Shown here one piece after another: positions 43,301-50,958 of a stretch of 64,000 bases of DNA. Every line of letters starts with the position of its first letter. Position 1 is the stretch's first letter. The position numbers and the translations under genes were made by a program. The DNA comes from Amphiura filiformis (taxonomy: Eukaryota > Echinodermata > Ophiuroidea > Amphilepidida > Amphiuridae): NCBI RefSeq assembly GCF_039555335.1, contig NC_092646.1, forward strand, positions 30,767,680 to 30,831,679, read 5' to 3'. The notes below the pieces were generated by a model. It saw only the letters and a list, made by a program, of their open reading frames with translations, was not told where the DNA came from and did no database searches.

Positions 43301-45701
43301 CAATGACCCCCTTTTATTCTAGATTTTCTAGAATAGCATCATCAAAATGCCAAAAAATAATGCCAAAACTTTCAAAATTTGCTCATTTTTGTCAAAATTA
43401 TGCCGAAATTTTCAAAATTTTGTTCCATTTTTTTCTCCAAATTTTCTACCCGATATCTGATATGGCCCCCATTTTTATTTTGTTTGTACCCAATGAACCC
43501 TTTTTTTTAAATAACGCTTTGTACCCGATAGGCCCCTACTTTGCGACGCCGGTAGGCACATACCCGTCACTTCTAAAGTTGAGTCCCCCCGGATATCTCG
43601 CACCTCTAGACGAATGCATATTATGCTTTATGTTTTGAGACGCTTTAATACTTCGTGAGATGATTTATCTTCTGTTTATCAAATGTAGGCCTACATTCGG
43701 CCTATTATGGAATACAAAACAGCCCTTTATGGCATACTAGTATCTCCAGGGCACACCGACATCGCCTGGCTAGTAATTACTTTGTCAGCAGAGATACTAA
43801 AATAAATACCCGGAATCGATACACGTGAATTTGCTATGCACGAGTTTGATATGAGAAGAAAATCTTTGGATACCGGGGTAGAAAATGATGAATATCTCCC
43901 GTAAAAGATTTAGTATAAAGAAACCAGATGTGGTTACTTGCACTTGAATATATATTTTGAACAGATATGATAGTCGTTAGCTTGCGTCTTGAGAGAGTAG
44001 CTTGCGTCTTGAGTCAAAAACTGACAATAATTCGGATTTATATGTGCCGAATTATATAGCGCAGTGTATAGGCCAATCGTGTATGTAATCTAAAAGCATA
44101 TGACCTATGGGGTACCATGCTCGACTCAACACACAGCGAGGTCAGTCACCGAGCTAACCCCGGGTCTATTGTCAGTAGCCTTAGTCAGATGTCCTTCGGC
44201 CCATTATGCGACTGAAAACTATTAAACAGGTCGATACAAAATGGCCATACGTGGCGGTGGATTCAATATGGCGATTTCTGCCATGAAGATATCGGGGCGA
44301 TGACACTGCCCAGCAAACACAAAAACGTTTTTAAAACGTTTTAAATAAGTTATATTTTGGGTTTTGGTTTAGGTAAAAACGTTTTAATAACATTAAAATG
44401 TCGGGTTATATAAAGGTCATGAAATCGTTTTAAACGTTTTGTATGAAAACACACTACAACAATATTTTTAAAATGTTTTCGAAATGTCATTGTAAACTAT
44501 TTTTGCAAACATTTTTGGCCAAATATTTTGTCAACACTTAAATAACATTATGTTAAAATATTTGCACCCAGCAAACACAGAAATGTTCTTAAAATGTTTT
44601 TTTACAAAACGTTTTAATAACATTATGTCGGGTTATATAAAGGTCGTGAAAACATTTTAAAAACGTTATTGTAAATATTTTGGGCAAACATTTTTGGCAA
44701 AATATTTTTTCAACCCCAAAATAACATTCTGTTTAGAATGATTTGTACCAAGTTTTCAAAAATGTTTTTGGAATGTTATTAAAACGTTTTTATACCCTTT
44801 ATATAACCCGACATTTAAATGTTTTCTGTAAAACATTTGTGTTTGCTGTGCAGTAAATTACCAACCAATGTTATTTAATGTTATGAAAACGTTTTATACC
44901 ATTAATGTACCCTTTATATAACCCGACATTTAAACGTTTTCTGACAACCTTTTATAACCTTTTGCGAATGATGTCGAAAACGTTTTGTGTTTGCTGGGTG
45001 TGCAGGGCCGACAGTCTGAGCAGATGGAGCTCGTCCAGAAGCGGGCGTATATGGTCATTTTTGGATTTTTAACATTTTGATCCGTAATGTGGTCTAATAA
45101 AGCTACAGAATTCCACAATTTTTGGGGCCACATAAGTCATCTAGTTAGCAGCTACCTTGGGTAGCATAATCATCTTTGGTAGTTACTGCGTTCAGTTTTG
45201 GCAGGCTAAAATGTCCATAAATATGGCCTTTTTGATGTACTAAAAAAACAGTAACATTTTTGTAATTTGTAAAGCCCTGCATGTGCCCTGTGTTTTCTTC
45301 AGTTAGTTCATGAATAATTTTTATTATGCTGAAAGTGTAATCGTAATTATGCTCAGTAAAAACGGCCACATTAGTTTTAATTGTGAACAGCCCTGTATTT
45401 TTGAGAACCGGACTTTTCCGTTAACAAAAATCGCAATCTCGCTCAAATTTTCGCATCAAGGTTCAATATGTTTTTGCTATACAAACATACCTTTTTACGT
45501 CGAACATGCTGTATTTTATGCCAAAACCGACGTTTTTATCTCAATTTTTGACCGTAAAGAGGTGAATGCACTTTTTGGCGCGTAAATAGCGGATGCTTAT
45601 TTTAAATGTTACCAAATAAATTCGTTCTTACCTTCATTGCAGATGACAAATGTAGACAGGAGAAACAAAATACGTCCAGCCAAAGCCATATCAACCATCA
45701 T
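31038..45701 (-). CDS. secreted/cell-surface protein: signal peptide, IgGFc-binding domain, fibronectin-III domain (4 exons, 3' part not found)
   Basis: Minus-strand exons 45701-45632, 39902-38823, 32113-31925 and 31339-31038 join in phase 1-1-1 with GT-AG introns. They give 547 residues without a stop. Residues 1-21 form a signal peptide (core ILFLLSTFVIC). Residues about 24-446 match the IgGFc-binding N-terminal domain found in FCGBP-like mucin-associated proteins, with the landmarks DFVFGFIGHED, KPVAVISG and QEGCELLVEMIPDVESYGK. Residues about 447-546 form a fibronectin type III-like domain (KVQWQAW, AEYRIVYR). Such proteins are secreted or cell-surface and are linked with mucus and innate defence in invertebrates. 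The final exon ends in phase 0 at a GTAGAT donor, so the gene must continue to lower coordinates. No further exon was recognised before the convergent gene. The 5.7-kb and 6.7-kb introns are packed with repeats. Confidence 0.85.
31925..32113 (-). CDS. IgGFc-binding domain, C-terminal exon
   Basis: The acceptor TTTTTAG precedes 32113 and the strong donor CCAG|GTAAAG lies at 31925/31924. It reads VVDIGYMETPTGGLCVLMFS through YAFQYGIGSDFTYAQPLKYD and VHVQP. If the donor were not used the frame would run on to a TAA at 31842-31844 (QAIRQVAVV), followed by AATAAA. Splicing is preferred because it restores the FnIII frame. Confidence 0.8.
32205..32575. repeat. inverted-repeat element
   Basis: TACGCATGCGTGACCAAA near 32231 and TTTGGTCACGCATGCGTA near 32544 are inverted. 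The interior is runs of CCCTAAACGAGTTT-like words. It lies in the intron of the IgGFc gene. Confidence 0.65.
32576..33644. other. intron, nothing recognised
   Basis: AT-rich sequence with no exon or clear repeat termini. The words ATTTGCATATTATGCAAAT near 33174-33192 form a near-palindrome containing an octamer-like ATGCAAAT. Confidence 0.5.
33645..33830. repeat. nested inverted repeats, GGTGTACCACCGCTCTG
   Basis: TGGTGTACCACCGCTCTG is followed at once by its inverse (CAGAGCGGTGGTGGTACACC). A second inverted set uses CTCAGCAACGGGCTGCCCA / GGCAATGGGCTACC. At the far end the motif returns as GCGGTGGTACACCCGGTTATA. Confidence 0.75.
33996..34249. repeat. 254-bp inverted-repeat element
   Basis: TTGATCAGCTCGTAATCG and CGATTACGAGCTGATCAA are the two ends. 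No coding content. Confidence 0.75.
34961..37365 (-). pseudogene. L2/CR1-like LINE, 5'-truncated, broken
   Basis: On the minus strand the order is the end of an APE-type endonuclease (SDHYLIAATVD near 37290), a linker, and a reverse transcriptase (NYRPVSNLPFWGKLIEK, GHSTETALL, LDLTAAFDTVDH; YADD at about 35888-35877). The C terminus is SIGTFKSLLKTHLFPQI (stop about 35046). A 3' UTR with a GCGCGTTATAAG...TATTTATTATTA tail follows. There is one nonsense TAA between 36580 and 36570 (HQ-stop-LL, same frame) and at least two frameshifts, near 36050 and 35950. The endonuclease start is missing beyond 37365. It cannot move by itself. Confidence 0.9.
37544..37559 (+). other. histone-mRNA-type 3' stem-loop look-alike
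   Basis: AGCCCTTTTCAGGGCT forms a 6-bp stem with a TTTC loop, preceded by CTAAAC and followed by ACC. This is the layout of replication-dependent histone mRNA ends (six-base stem, UUUC loop, ACC after). A plus-strand frame closes with TAA at 37508-37510, about 34 bp upstream, a typical distance, but that frame shows no histone. It may be chance or the stump of a histone-derived insertion. Confidence 0.4.
38037..38822. other. intron with repeat fragments
   Basis: AAGGAACACTTGAG(C/G)TTTTGAC occurs at about 38086 and 38285. 38618-38790 matches the repeat at 5583-5755. Confidence 0.5.
38823..39902 (-). CDS. IgGFc-binding domain, main exon (1,080 bp)
   Basis: The acceptor CCCAG precedes 39902 and the donor CACGTAAGA starts at 38822. 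Two lead bases complete the Gly of the signal-peptide exon. 359 codons are open, then one base of Leu. Landmarks in order: AVTTSTTGTDFVFGFIGHED, HISVHAQTTTDSVMSDSFCV, SEILIISLDDGQTNVTL, KPVAVISGVSCGFVPMIG, CELLVEMIPDVESYGKTFAL, EYRVIASQDDTTFTAYN and CDYFDVFELDGV. One long exon for most of this domain makes the call firm. Confidence 0.92.
40052..40346. repeat. GC-rich double palindrome element
   Basis: Ends ATGCTGGTTTCATACT and AGTATGAAACTAGCAT are inverted. Inside, CGCTTGCCGCAGCGGCAAGCG and similar perfect hairpins occur twice, as if two palindromic units lie head to tail. The same family is at 27210-27322. Confidence 0.8.
40487..40634. repeat. inverted repeat with TAGGCCTA cores
   Basis: GCCAAGGTACTTGGCTGGT at the left and ACCAGTCAGGTACCTTGGC at the right. 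The centre holds repeated TAGGCCTAC words. Confidence 0.7.
41183..41381. repeat. 200-bp foldback element
   Basis: CCTTTTCGGTAAATCCCATA and GCCTTTGCGAGTAC return inverted at the right end. TCATTTGACGTCA / TGACGTCAAATGA occurs in the inner arms. Confidence 0.82.
41393..41452. repeat. 60-bp palindrome
   Basis: TATGAGTTTTAAAATATT and ATATTTTAAAACTCATA around GACTTAGTCGAGTC. Confidence 0.75.
41700..43056. mobile_element. 1.36-kb element with about 42-bp terminal inverted repeats
   Basis: TTTAATCATGGAGGTATA and AATAAATGGAGAATGATC at the left return inverted at 43010-43056 (CTCCATTTATTTCTATACCT, CCATGATTTAATG). No transposase was seen. TTAA lies at each edge. Confidence 0.7.
41962..42001. repeat. 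40-bp palindrome
   Basis: CTGAGACTAGTATACCTA meets TAGGTATACTAGTCTCAG with only a few central bases. Confidence 0.85.
43065..43591. mobile_element. 527-bp terminal-inverted-repeat element with 8-bp target duplication
   Basis: It is flanked by GATATCTC at 43057-43064 and 43592-43599. The left end has GGGGGGGCACTCAACTTTGG, GTGACGGTATGTGCCTG; the right end has the inverse. The left 80 bp (GGCACTCAAC..CCCCCTTTTTT) is repeated once inside. The interior is runs of CCCGATGACCCCC. Confidence 0.85.
43970..44308. repeat. dispersed repeat, inverse of 52206-52615
   Basis: It shares GTCGTTAGCTTGCGTCTTGA, AAAGCATATGACC and GATATCGGGGCGATGACACT with the inverse of the block in the LRAT copy-A intron. A weaker relative is at 18335-18560. 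Confidence 0.75.
44318..45002. repeat. CAGCAAACACAAAACGTTT repeat cluster
   Basis: CCCAGCAAACACA begins sub-blocks at 44310 and 44571, and CAAACACAAAACG appears inverted at 44980-45000. ATAACCCGACATTTAAA recurs in both orientations. Probably nested copies of a short inverted-repeat element, related to 27530-27795. Confidence 0.75.
45003..45631. other. intron next to the signal-peptide exon
   Basis: AT-rich. No exon or terminal repeats recognised. Confidence 0.5.
45632..45701 (-). CDS. signal-peptide exon of the IgGFc-domain gene
   Basis: Minus-strand ATGATG at 45701-45696 begins MMVDMALAGRILFLLSTFVI then CNE and one base of Gly. The donor GAAG|GTAAGA lies at 45632/45631. A hydrophobic core follows a single Arg, and the phase-1 end is typical of secretory signal exons. 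Translation could start at M1, M2 or M5. Confidence 0.85.
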
Positions 45702-46060
45702 ATTACCAGAAATCTGTCGGATACAGCCATAAATAAACGATACCGAAACATTCGGCAAACGACTAAAACCAATAAACAAGTAATATTCTACCTTCCCCTT
45801 TGTCTCTTGAGCGCACGCGTAAGTGTTTACAAAACGCTAAGTGTTTGGTCCGTACGCACAGATTTTCCTCGCTTCACGCGGGTAAAATGCGCGCTATACC
45901 GCGTTTCACGCATGCTGGACTCATTATTATCCCGCCACTTTGATGAAATCGTCTTATAGGAAAGGTTCCGGCTTTGGGTACATTTTGATTTGTCATTTTT
46001 TTTTTTTTTTTTTTTTTTTTGTGTGGGTTTTTTTTTTTTTTTTGCTTTTTTTTCGGGCAT
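45702..46060. other. 5' flank of the IgGFc-domain gene; T-rich tract
   Basis: No convincing TATA box was seen on the minus strand. 45780-45915 has CG-rich words. 45998-46045 is a T-run interrupted by GTGTGGG; open poly-Lys frames on the minus strand come from this run. Confidence 0.5.
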
Positions 46061-47200
46061 ACTGAAGATAACGTCTCATCCCGATTCGTCATCTCTTTCT
46101 ACTGCATAAGTCATTATTTGTACTATATTTTCATTTCATCACGTATCGGATAAATATTTCTTTCTAGTATAGTAGTAAAGGCCTATACGTCCCGATCAGA
46201 AATGTTATCTCTGTATTATAGCCTCATCCCATTCCGGGCCTACAACGCTCTCTATTTTAGCCTTCAAGTTTCTTAATAGCCCAGCTTTTGGGAATATCAT
46301 AAATATTGGGAAAGCGTTGATCGCCTCACCCGATTCACCACCTCTTTCTTCTGCATAAGTTATGTTTACAATAAATTTTCCGGTATATTTTCATTTCATC
46401 ACGTAGCTGATAATTTTTGTCTTTCTAGTACATAAGTTACATAAGTCCCGTCAGAAATTTATATCTATATTATATATAACATCATGACGTTCCGGACCTA
46501 CATCTCATTTTAGCCTTTTTAACAGCTTAGCATTAGGCCGATTGATTTTTTTTCAACGCGGGTATATTTTGATTTTTCATGTTTGTTTCTTTTTGTTTTG
46601 TGTTATACGGTATGTCATCTACTGAAGATAGCATTTAGCGATTCATCACGTTTTCTACTACATAAGCCATGTTTTACTTTTTTTTATCTATATTTTCATT
46701 TCATCACATAGCGGCTGATTTGTTCTTTCTAGTCCCGTTCAGAAATGTTATTTTTTATATAATAGCTTCATCACGTTCCGGACCTAACATCTCTCTCTCT
46801 ATTTTAGCCTTTCAGCATTTGGCCGATTGACTTTTTTTAAGCGAGCAGAACGCGTGTTATATAGGAAAGTCTTTGGGTGCATTTTAATCTTCATGATTTT
46901 GTTGCTATCTACTGAAGATAGCATTTAGCGTTTCATCCCGATTCATCATCCCTTTCTACTGAATGAGCCATGTTTTACATTTTTTCTCTATATTTTCAGT
47001 TCATCACGTACCGGTAGCGGCTAACTTGCAGTACGTAAGTCCAGGCCCGTAGGCAAGATTTTTTTTTTTTTGGGGGTGCTGATTTTGAAAAAGTGGACCT
47101 TCTTTTCGAAAATTTGGACCTTTTTGGACTTTTTGCATCCCCCCGGCACCCAGCGTAAGTCTCGTTCAGAAATTTTTATCTTTATATTATAGCCACATCA
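46061..47200. repeat. degenerate tandem repeat, about 300-bp period, 4 units (duplication copy A)
   Basis: Units carry, in order, CTACTGCATAAG, TATTTTCATTTCATCACGTA, GTCAGAAAT(G/T)TTAT, TTCCGGACCTA, TTTTAGCC and CTGAAGATAGCATTTAGCG. CTACTGCATAAG-type words start near 46096, 46349, 46655 and 46956. The same array lies at 57880-59400. Confidence 0.8.
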
Positions 47201-47486
47201 CGTTCCGGACCCAACCCCCATTCCAGAAAATTCAACACTAGTTTTTGGGATTAAAAAAAATATTATCATCTTCTGTCAAATGAAACATAGCCCAATCCTA
47301 ATCATTCAGTTAGTAAACTGGAGATATCAATTTCTTGAAAAACGAGGCAAAAACATGCATTTTTAGCATGTTTCTTGACAATAGAGTCACAAAAATCAAA
47401 GAATAAAGTCTAAGCATTTAAAATCTTGTGTATTATGTCGAAATTTTGCTCAAATTTTCACTTTTTTGTGAAACTTTATTTAAAGC

Positions 47487-48277
47487 CTTAAGGGGTGGGG
47501 TATGAACGTTTGGACAGTATTTATTGTGTGACATTAGAACACATCAGACATATCGAATTGCATTCTGAATACGAAGAATGTCATTCTGATATGTAATAAT
47601 TTTGATTTTTTGAAATTCGCAATGTAATATACATTTTATGGCAAAGACTAAAATTGATATTTTTGATATTTAACAGTACTCGAAGTAAACTTTATAAATC
47701 TGATGATTTATACTTAAAGTGTATGTAGGTGGGATGAAAAGCCGATGATCAATTGAAAATCTTGACCTTTCGTATTGAAGATATGAATTTTTTTCCCAAA
47801 ACACCAACAACAATTTGGTCTTATGGGGAAAAAATCCATATCTTCAATATGAAAGGTCAAAATTTTCAATTGATCGTCGGCTTTTCCTCCCAGCTACATA
47901 CATTTTAAGAATATATCATTAGATTTATAAAATTAACTTCGAGGACTGTTATATATCAAAAAATGTGAAAAATATCAAATTTCAATACGAAAGGTCAAAA
48001 TTTTCAATTGATCGTCGGCTTTTCATCCCACCTACATACACTTTAAGTATAAATCATCAGATTTATAAAGTTTACTTCAAGTATTGTTAAATATCAAAAA
48101 TATCAATTTGTAATGATTTGCCATAAAATGTGTATTAAATTGCGACTTTCAAAAAATCAAAATTATTTGATATCAGAATGACATTCTTCGTATTCAGAAT
48201 GCAATTCGATATGTCTGATGTGCTCTAATGTCCCACAATAAATACTGTCCAAACGTTCATACCCCATCCCTTAAGTT
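47487..48277. mobile_element. TTAA-flanked foldback element, copy 2
   Basis: It runs from TTAAGGGGTGGGGTATGAAC to GTTCATACCCCATCCCTTAA with extended inverted arms. It is longer than copy 1 because an extra arm segment (TATGAAAGGTC...GATCGTCGGCTTTT) is present. In the duplicated segment the matching site at about 60311 reads ACCTTAAGTTATGG without the element. Confidence 0.88.
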
Positions 48278-48496
48278 ATGGAGTATTGCAAGCGTAGGGG
48301 GATTTAAGAATTGTGCAATATCTTTGTGCAGTTGTGCAATTCAAAGACGCAAAATATATATACGTCACTGTACGTGTTGAGTATAATATATCTGACAGGA
48401 TACACATCATCATCGAGCGATGTGACCAAGACTTGCTAGAATAAGCCAGACGTGCAGACTGGTGAGTTATTTCTTCTTCTTTTTTTTCATGTAGTA

Positions 48497-48684
48497 GATA
48501 AAGGGTGAGAAACAGACCATTACCATAGATAATCGGTGTCTTGTTGAGGTATGGTGAGCATGTTAGTCGCTCGGAAGGCGAGACCCCGAAGGGGTCGAGC
48601 CTTCCGAGCGACTAACATGCGAACCATACCTCAACAAGACACCGATTATCTATGGTAATGGTCTGTTTTGAACCGTTTATCTTA
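48497..48684. repeat. 188-bp palindromic foldback, present only in copy A
   Basis: ACAGACCATTACCATAGATA, ATCGGTGTCTTGTTGAGGTA and GCTCGGAAGGC are followed by the inverse after CCCCGAAGGGG at the centre. Copy B goes straight from about 60925 to the sequence at 49790 and lacks it. Confidence 0.88.
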
Positions 48685-49604
48685 CATATACGGTGAGCCA
48701 AAATAAACGAATTTGTTGTTATGGTTTATTCATTTTCCAAAAGACAAACTGGAAAAGCTGATATGATTATCTTGTGTAAGTTTAGGGTTTTCCAAAAATA
48801 AAAACACACCGAGACAGTGTAATATTCTTTCCGTGTGTCCTGCGTTTGAGTCTACGAGTCTTATAGCTTCTTATCTAGTGTCAATTGAAAGTGATTTAAT
48901 CAAATCAATACAACATTGATTTTAACCGGAGATTCTATTCAATTCACTTGTGGTCATGTCCCACTCGATTATACATATTCGTAATATTAATAATGAATAT
49001 GTAAATAGTTCAAAGGTCAAAGTGGGTGTGTTTTACCTAGACATGGCGGTAACTCATTTAACACCATAGAATTTATATTTATCTTTAATATACTTACAGA
49101 ACAAATGTCCTGAACCAAATCAACGCATATTCCTGGGTACCTTCCTCGACCTTTTTTGGTTGGGGTTAGGCCGCAGATTGTTGTAGTTTTTCTACATCTC
49201 GTCTTGTGGCCTGTAATGTACTGCATTTTAGGTGCAAAATATCCTTGGTTGAACTTAATTTGTAAGACCTCATGGCTCTTGTTTTGTTACCTACTTTGTC
49301 GGAATCTGCGTTAGTTGGGAGAGGGGGGACAAAGGTAGATTGACATCCTCGTCCTAAATATACAGGCTTTAAGACATAATACAAACTAATTTGCATTATT
49401 CAATGAAGGTGTTCTTGGTGTCATTCAATACACACAAGTATTGTTTACCATCTTCATTTAAATCTAATATGCATAAACTTGCATAATAATTTATGCTGAT
49501 CGTGTAAAATATATTAAACTTTGATGCATTTTAAGTTTGTTGAAATGTCCAAAAAGTCAAATAATGTGGCCAGTGTTTCTAAATATGAACACGTACTTGT
49601 TCAA
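48685..49604. other. copy-A-only segment, no gene recognised
   Basis: Minus-strand frames at 49017-49396 are open but show no known domain or splice support. Its absence from copy B suggests an insertion in A or a deletion in B. Confidence 0.5.
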
Positions 49605-49700
49605 AATTTATTGACCTGACCAAGATTATCTTGACCTGACCAAGATTATCTTGACCTGACCAAGATTATCTTGACCTGACCAGATTATCTTGACCTGTCC
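49605..49700. repeat. 20-bp tandem repeat, about 4.5 units
   Basis: TTGACCTGACCAAGATTATC repeats four times with a one-base deletion in the last full unit. Confidence 0.92.
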
Positions 49701-50315
49701 ACATTACTTGATATAATCGACAGTTGACCAGACTTTGAACAAAAGAAATACAATAGATAATGGAACAAAAGAAGAGGGCTAGACGTATATTATCAGTTAC
49801 TCATTCGAACATTTTGAAAAAGCACGGTCTGGTAAATGTATGGTTAATATAAGCGGCAGGGTACTTTCCGATTCACTTTCACAAAGCAAAATACGCAAAA
49901 CCCGTCTCGTTCTCACCCGGGTGTCTGCTGTTCACGATACACAATGTACGCAATTTAGCCACATGCATGCAGTCTGCGAAGAGACTATAGTTCGACGATT
50001 GCATGATCAGATTGAATGATAGAACGGTGATCGTTTCAGTCAAAATTCTGGGTTTTTTTACACCTTCAAATGTGCTCAAAATTTGCACTGATTTCTCTAA
50101 GTCTTATCGTCACCTGAGGGTAATGTGGGTTTTTTTTTACTCCGTGTCCTTTTTTGTTCACGCAGTGAACTATAATTTCACTTGAACCCCGCCCGTCATA
50201 CACGTATGCACAGTTTATCCCTTACATACCCTGTGTCTTGAATAGCTATTGTAGCTCACCAACACTGTGGTTAACCGGGTGCCCTAAGGAAGGGGTGATT
50301 TTAAATGACTCCTCA

Positions 50316-50328
50316 AGGTCAAAGGTCA
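50316..50328 (+). promoter_or_regulatory. perfect DR1 nuclear-receptor-type site upstream of LRAT copy A
   Basis: AGGTCA-A-AGGTCA is a consensus direct repeat with one-base spacing. A second DR1-like site (CGGTCA-A-AGGTTA) is at 50536-50548. In copy B the first site reads AGGTTA-A-AGGTCA (about 61460) and the second AGGTCA-A-AGGTTA (61694-61706). They lie about 400-650 bp upstream of the ATG. A functional role is inference. Confidence 0.4.
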
Positions 50329-50877
50329 TCTAAGTGGAAAATGCTAAGTGGGTAACATAAAGCAGCAATTAGTAGATAAAAAGATGTGCACTGGGCAATT
50401 CTCGCAGCTGAAAACAGATTTTTGAAATGCACCGTAATGTCTTCCCAGAATTCAGTGCTTCAAAATTATTTCTGAATTTCCGAACTTTGTCCGATTGGGC
50501 TTAAACTTGGTGGGTGGATTGACAAAATGAACTCGCGGTCAAAGGTTATCTAGGGACTAGAGTTTTAACTTGGCCCAAATTTGGTGAAAGTGGTCTACTT
50601 CTCCATATCAAGGGAGCATGAACATAATCAAACTGAGGTCATCCGATGTCAAAACCGTCAAAGGTCAAAACGTTAAAGTGTGCCCGATTGTACTTACACT
50701 TAGTAAAAGAATCCTCAATGACAAAGAGGTTCATAGGGGTCAAACAGTATCACTATCACACTGTTGATGTTCTCACAGCCATGTGTACCCTAGGAACATA
50801 CTAAAACTGAGCCAGAATTGAAAATGTCCTTTGACAAAATAATAACATTTGATTTTTAAAGTATTAAAAAAAACTAT

Positions 50878-50896
50878 GTTTCACTTTCAGTTTCAG
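50878..50896 (-). promoter_or_regulatory. ISRE/IRF-like element upstream of LRAT copy A
   Basis: GTTTCACTTTCAGTTTCAG. The reverse strand reads GAAAC-TGAAAG-TGAAAC, i.e. GAAANNGAAANNGAAAC, the classical IRF/ISRE pattern. It lies 63 bp upstream of the ATG and is conserved at the matching place in copy B. Confidence 0.5.
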
Positions 50897-50958
50897 ACGT
50901 TTTAGCATTGTTGCTCGGACTGATCTATACGGTTGACTAGAGCCATTGGATTCCAATA

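Noticed and set aside
45827..46092. Lysine-rich open frames on the minus strand
   Set aside because: They are translations of a T homopolymer tract.
49017..49396. Minus-strand frames in the copy-A-only segment as a gene
   Set aside because: Two overlapping frames, no domain, no splice sites and absent from copy B.
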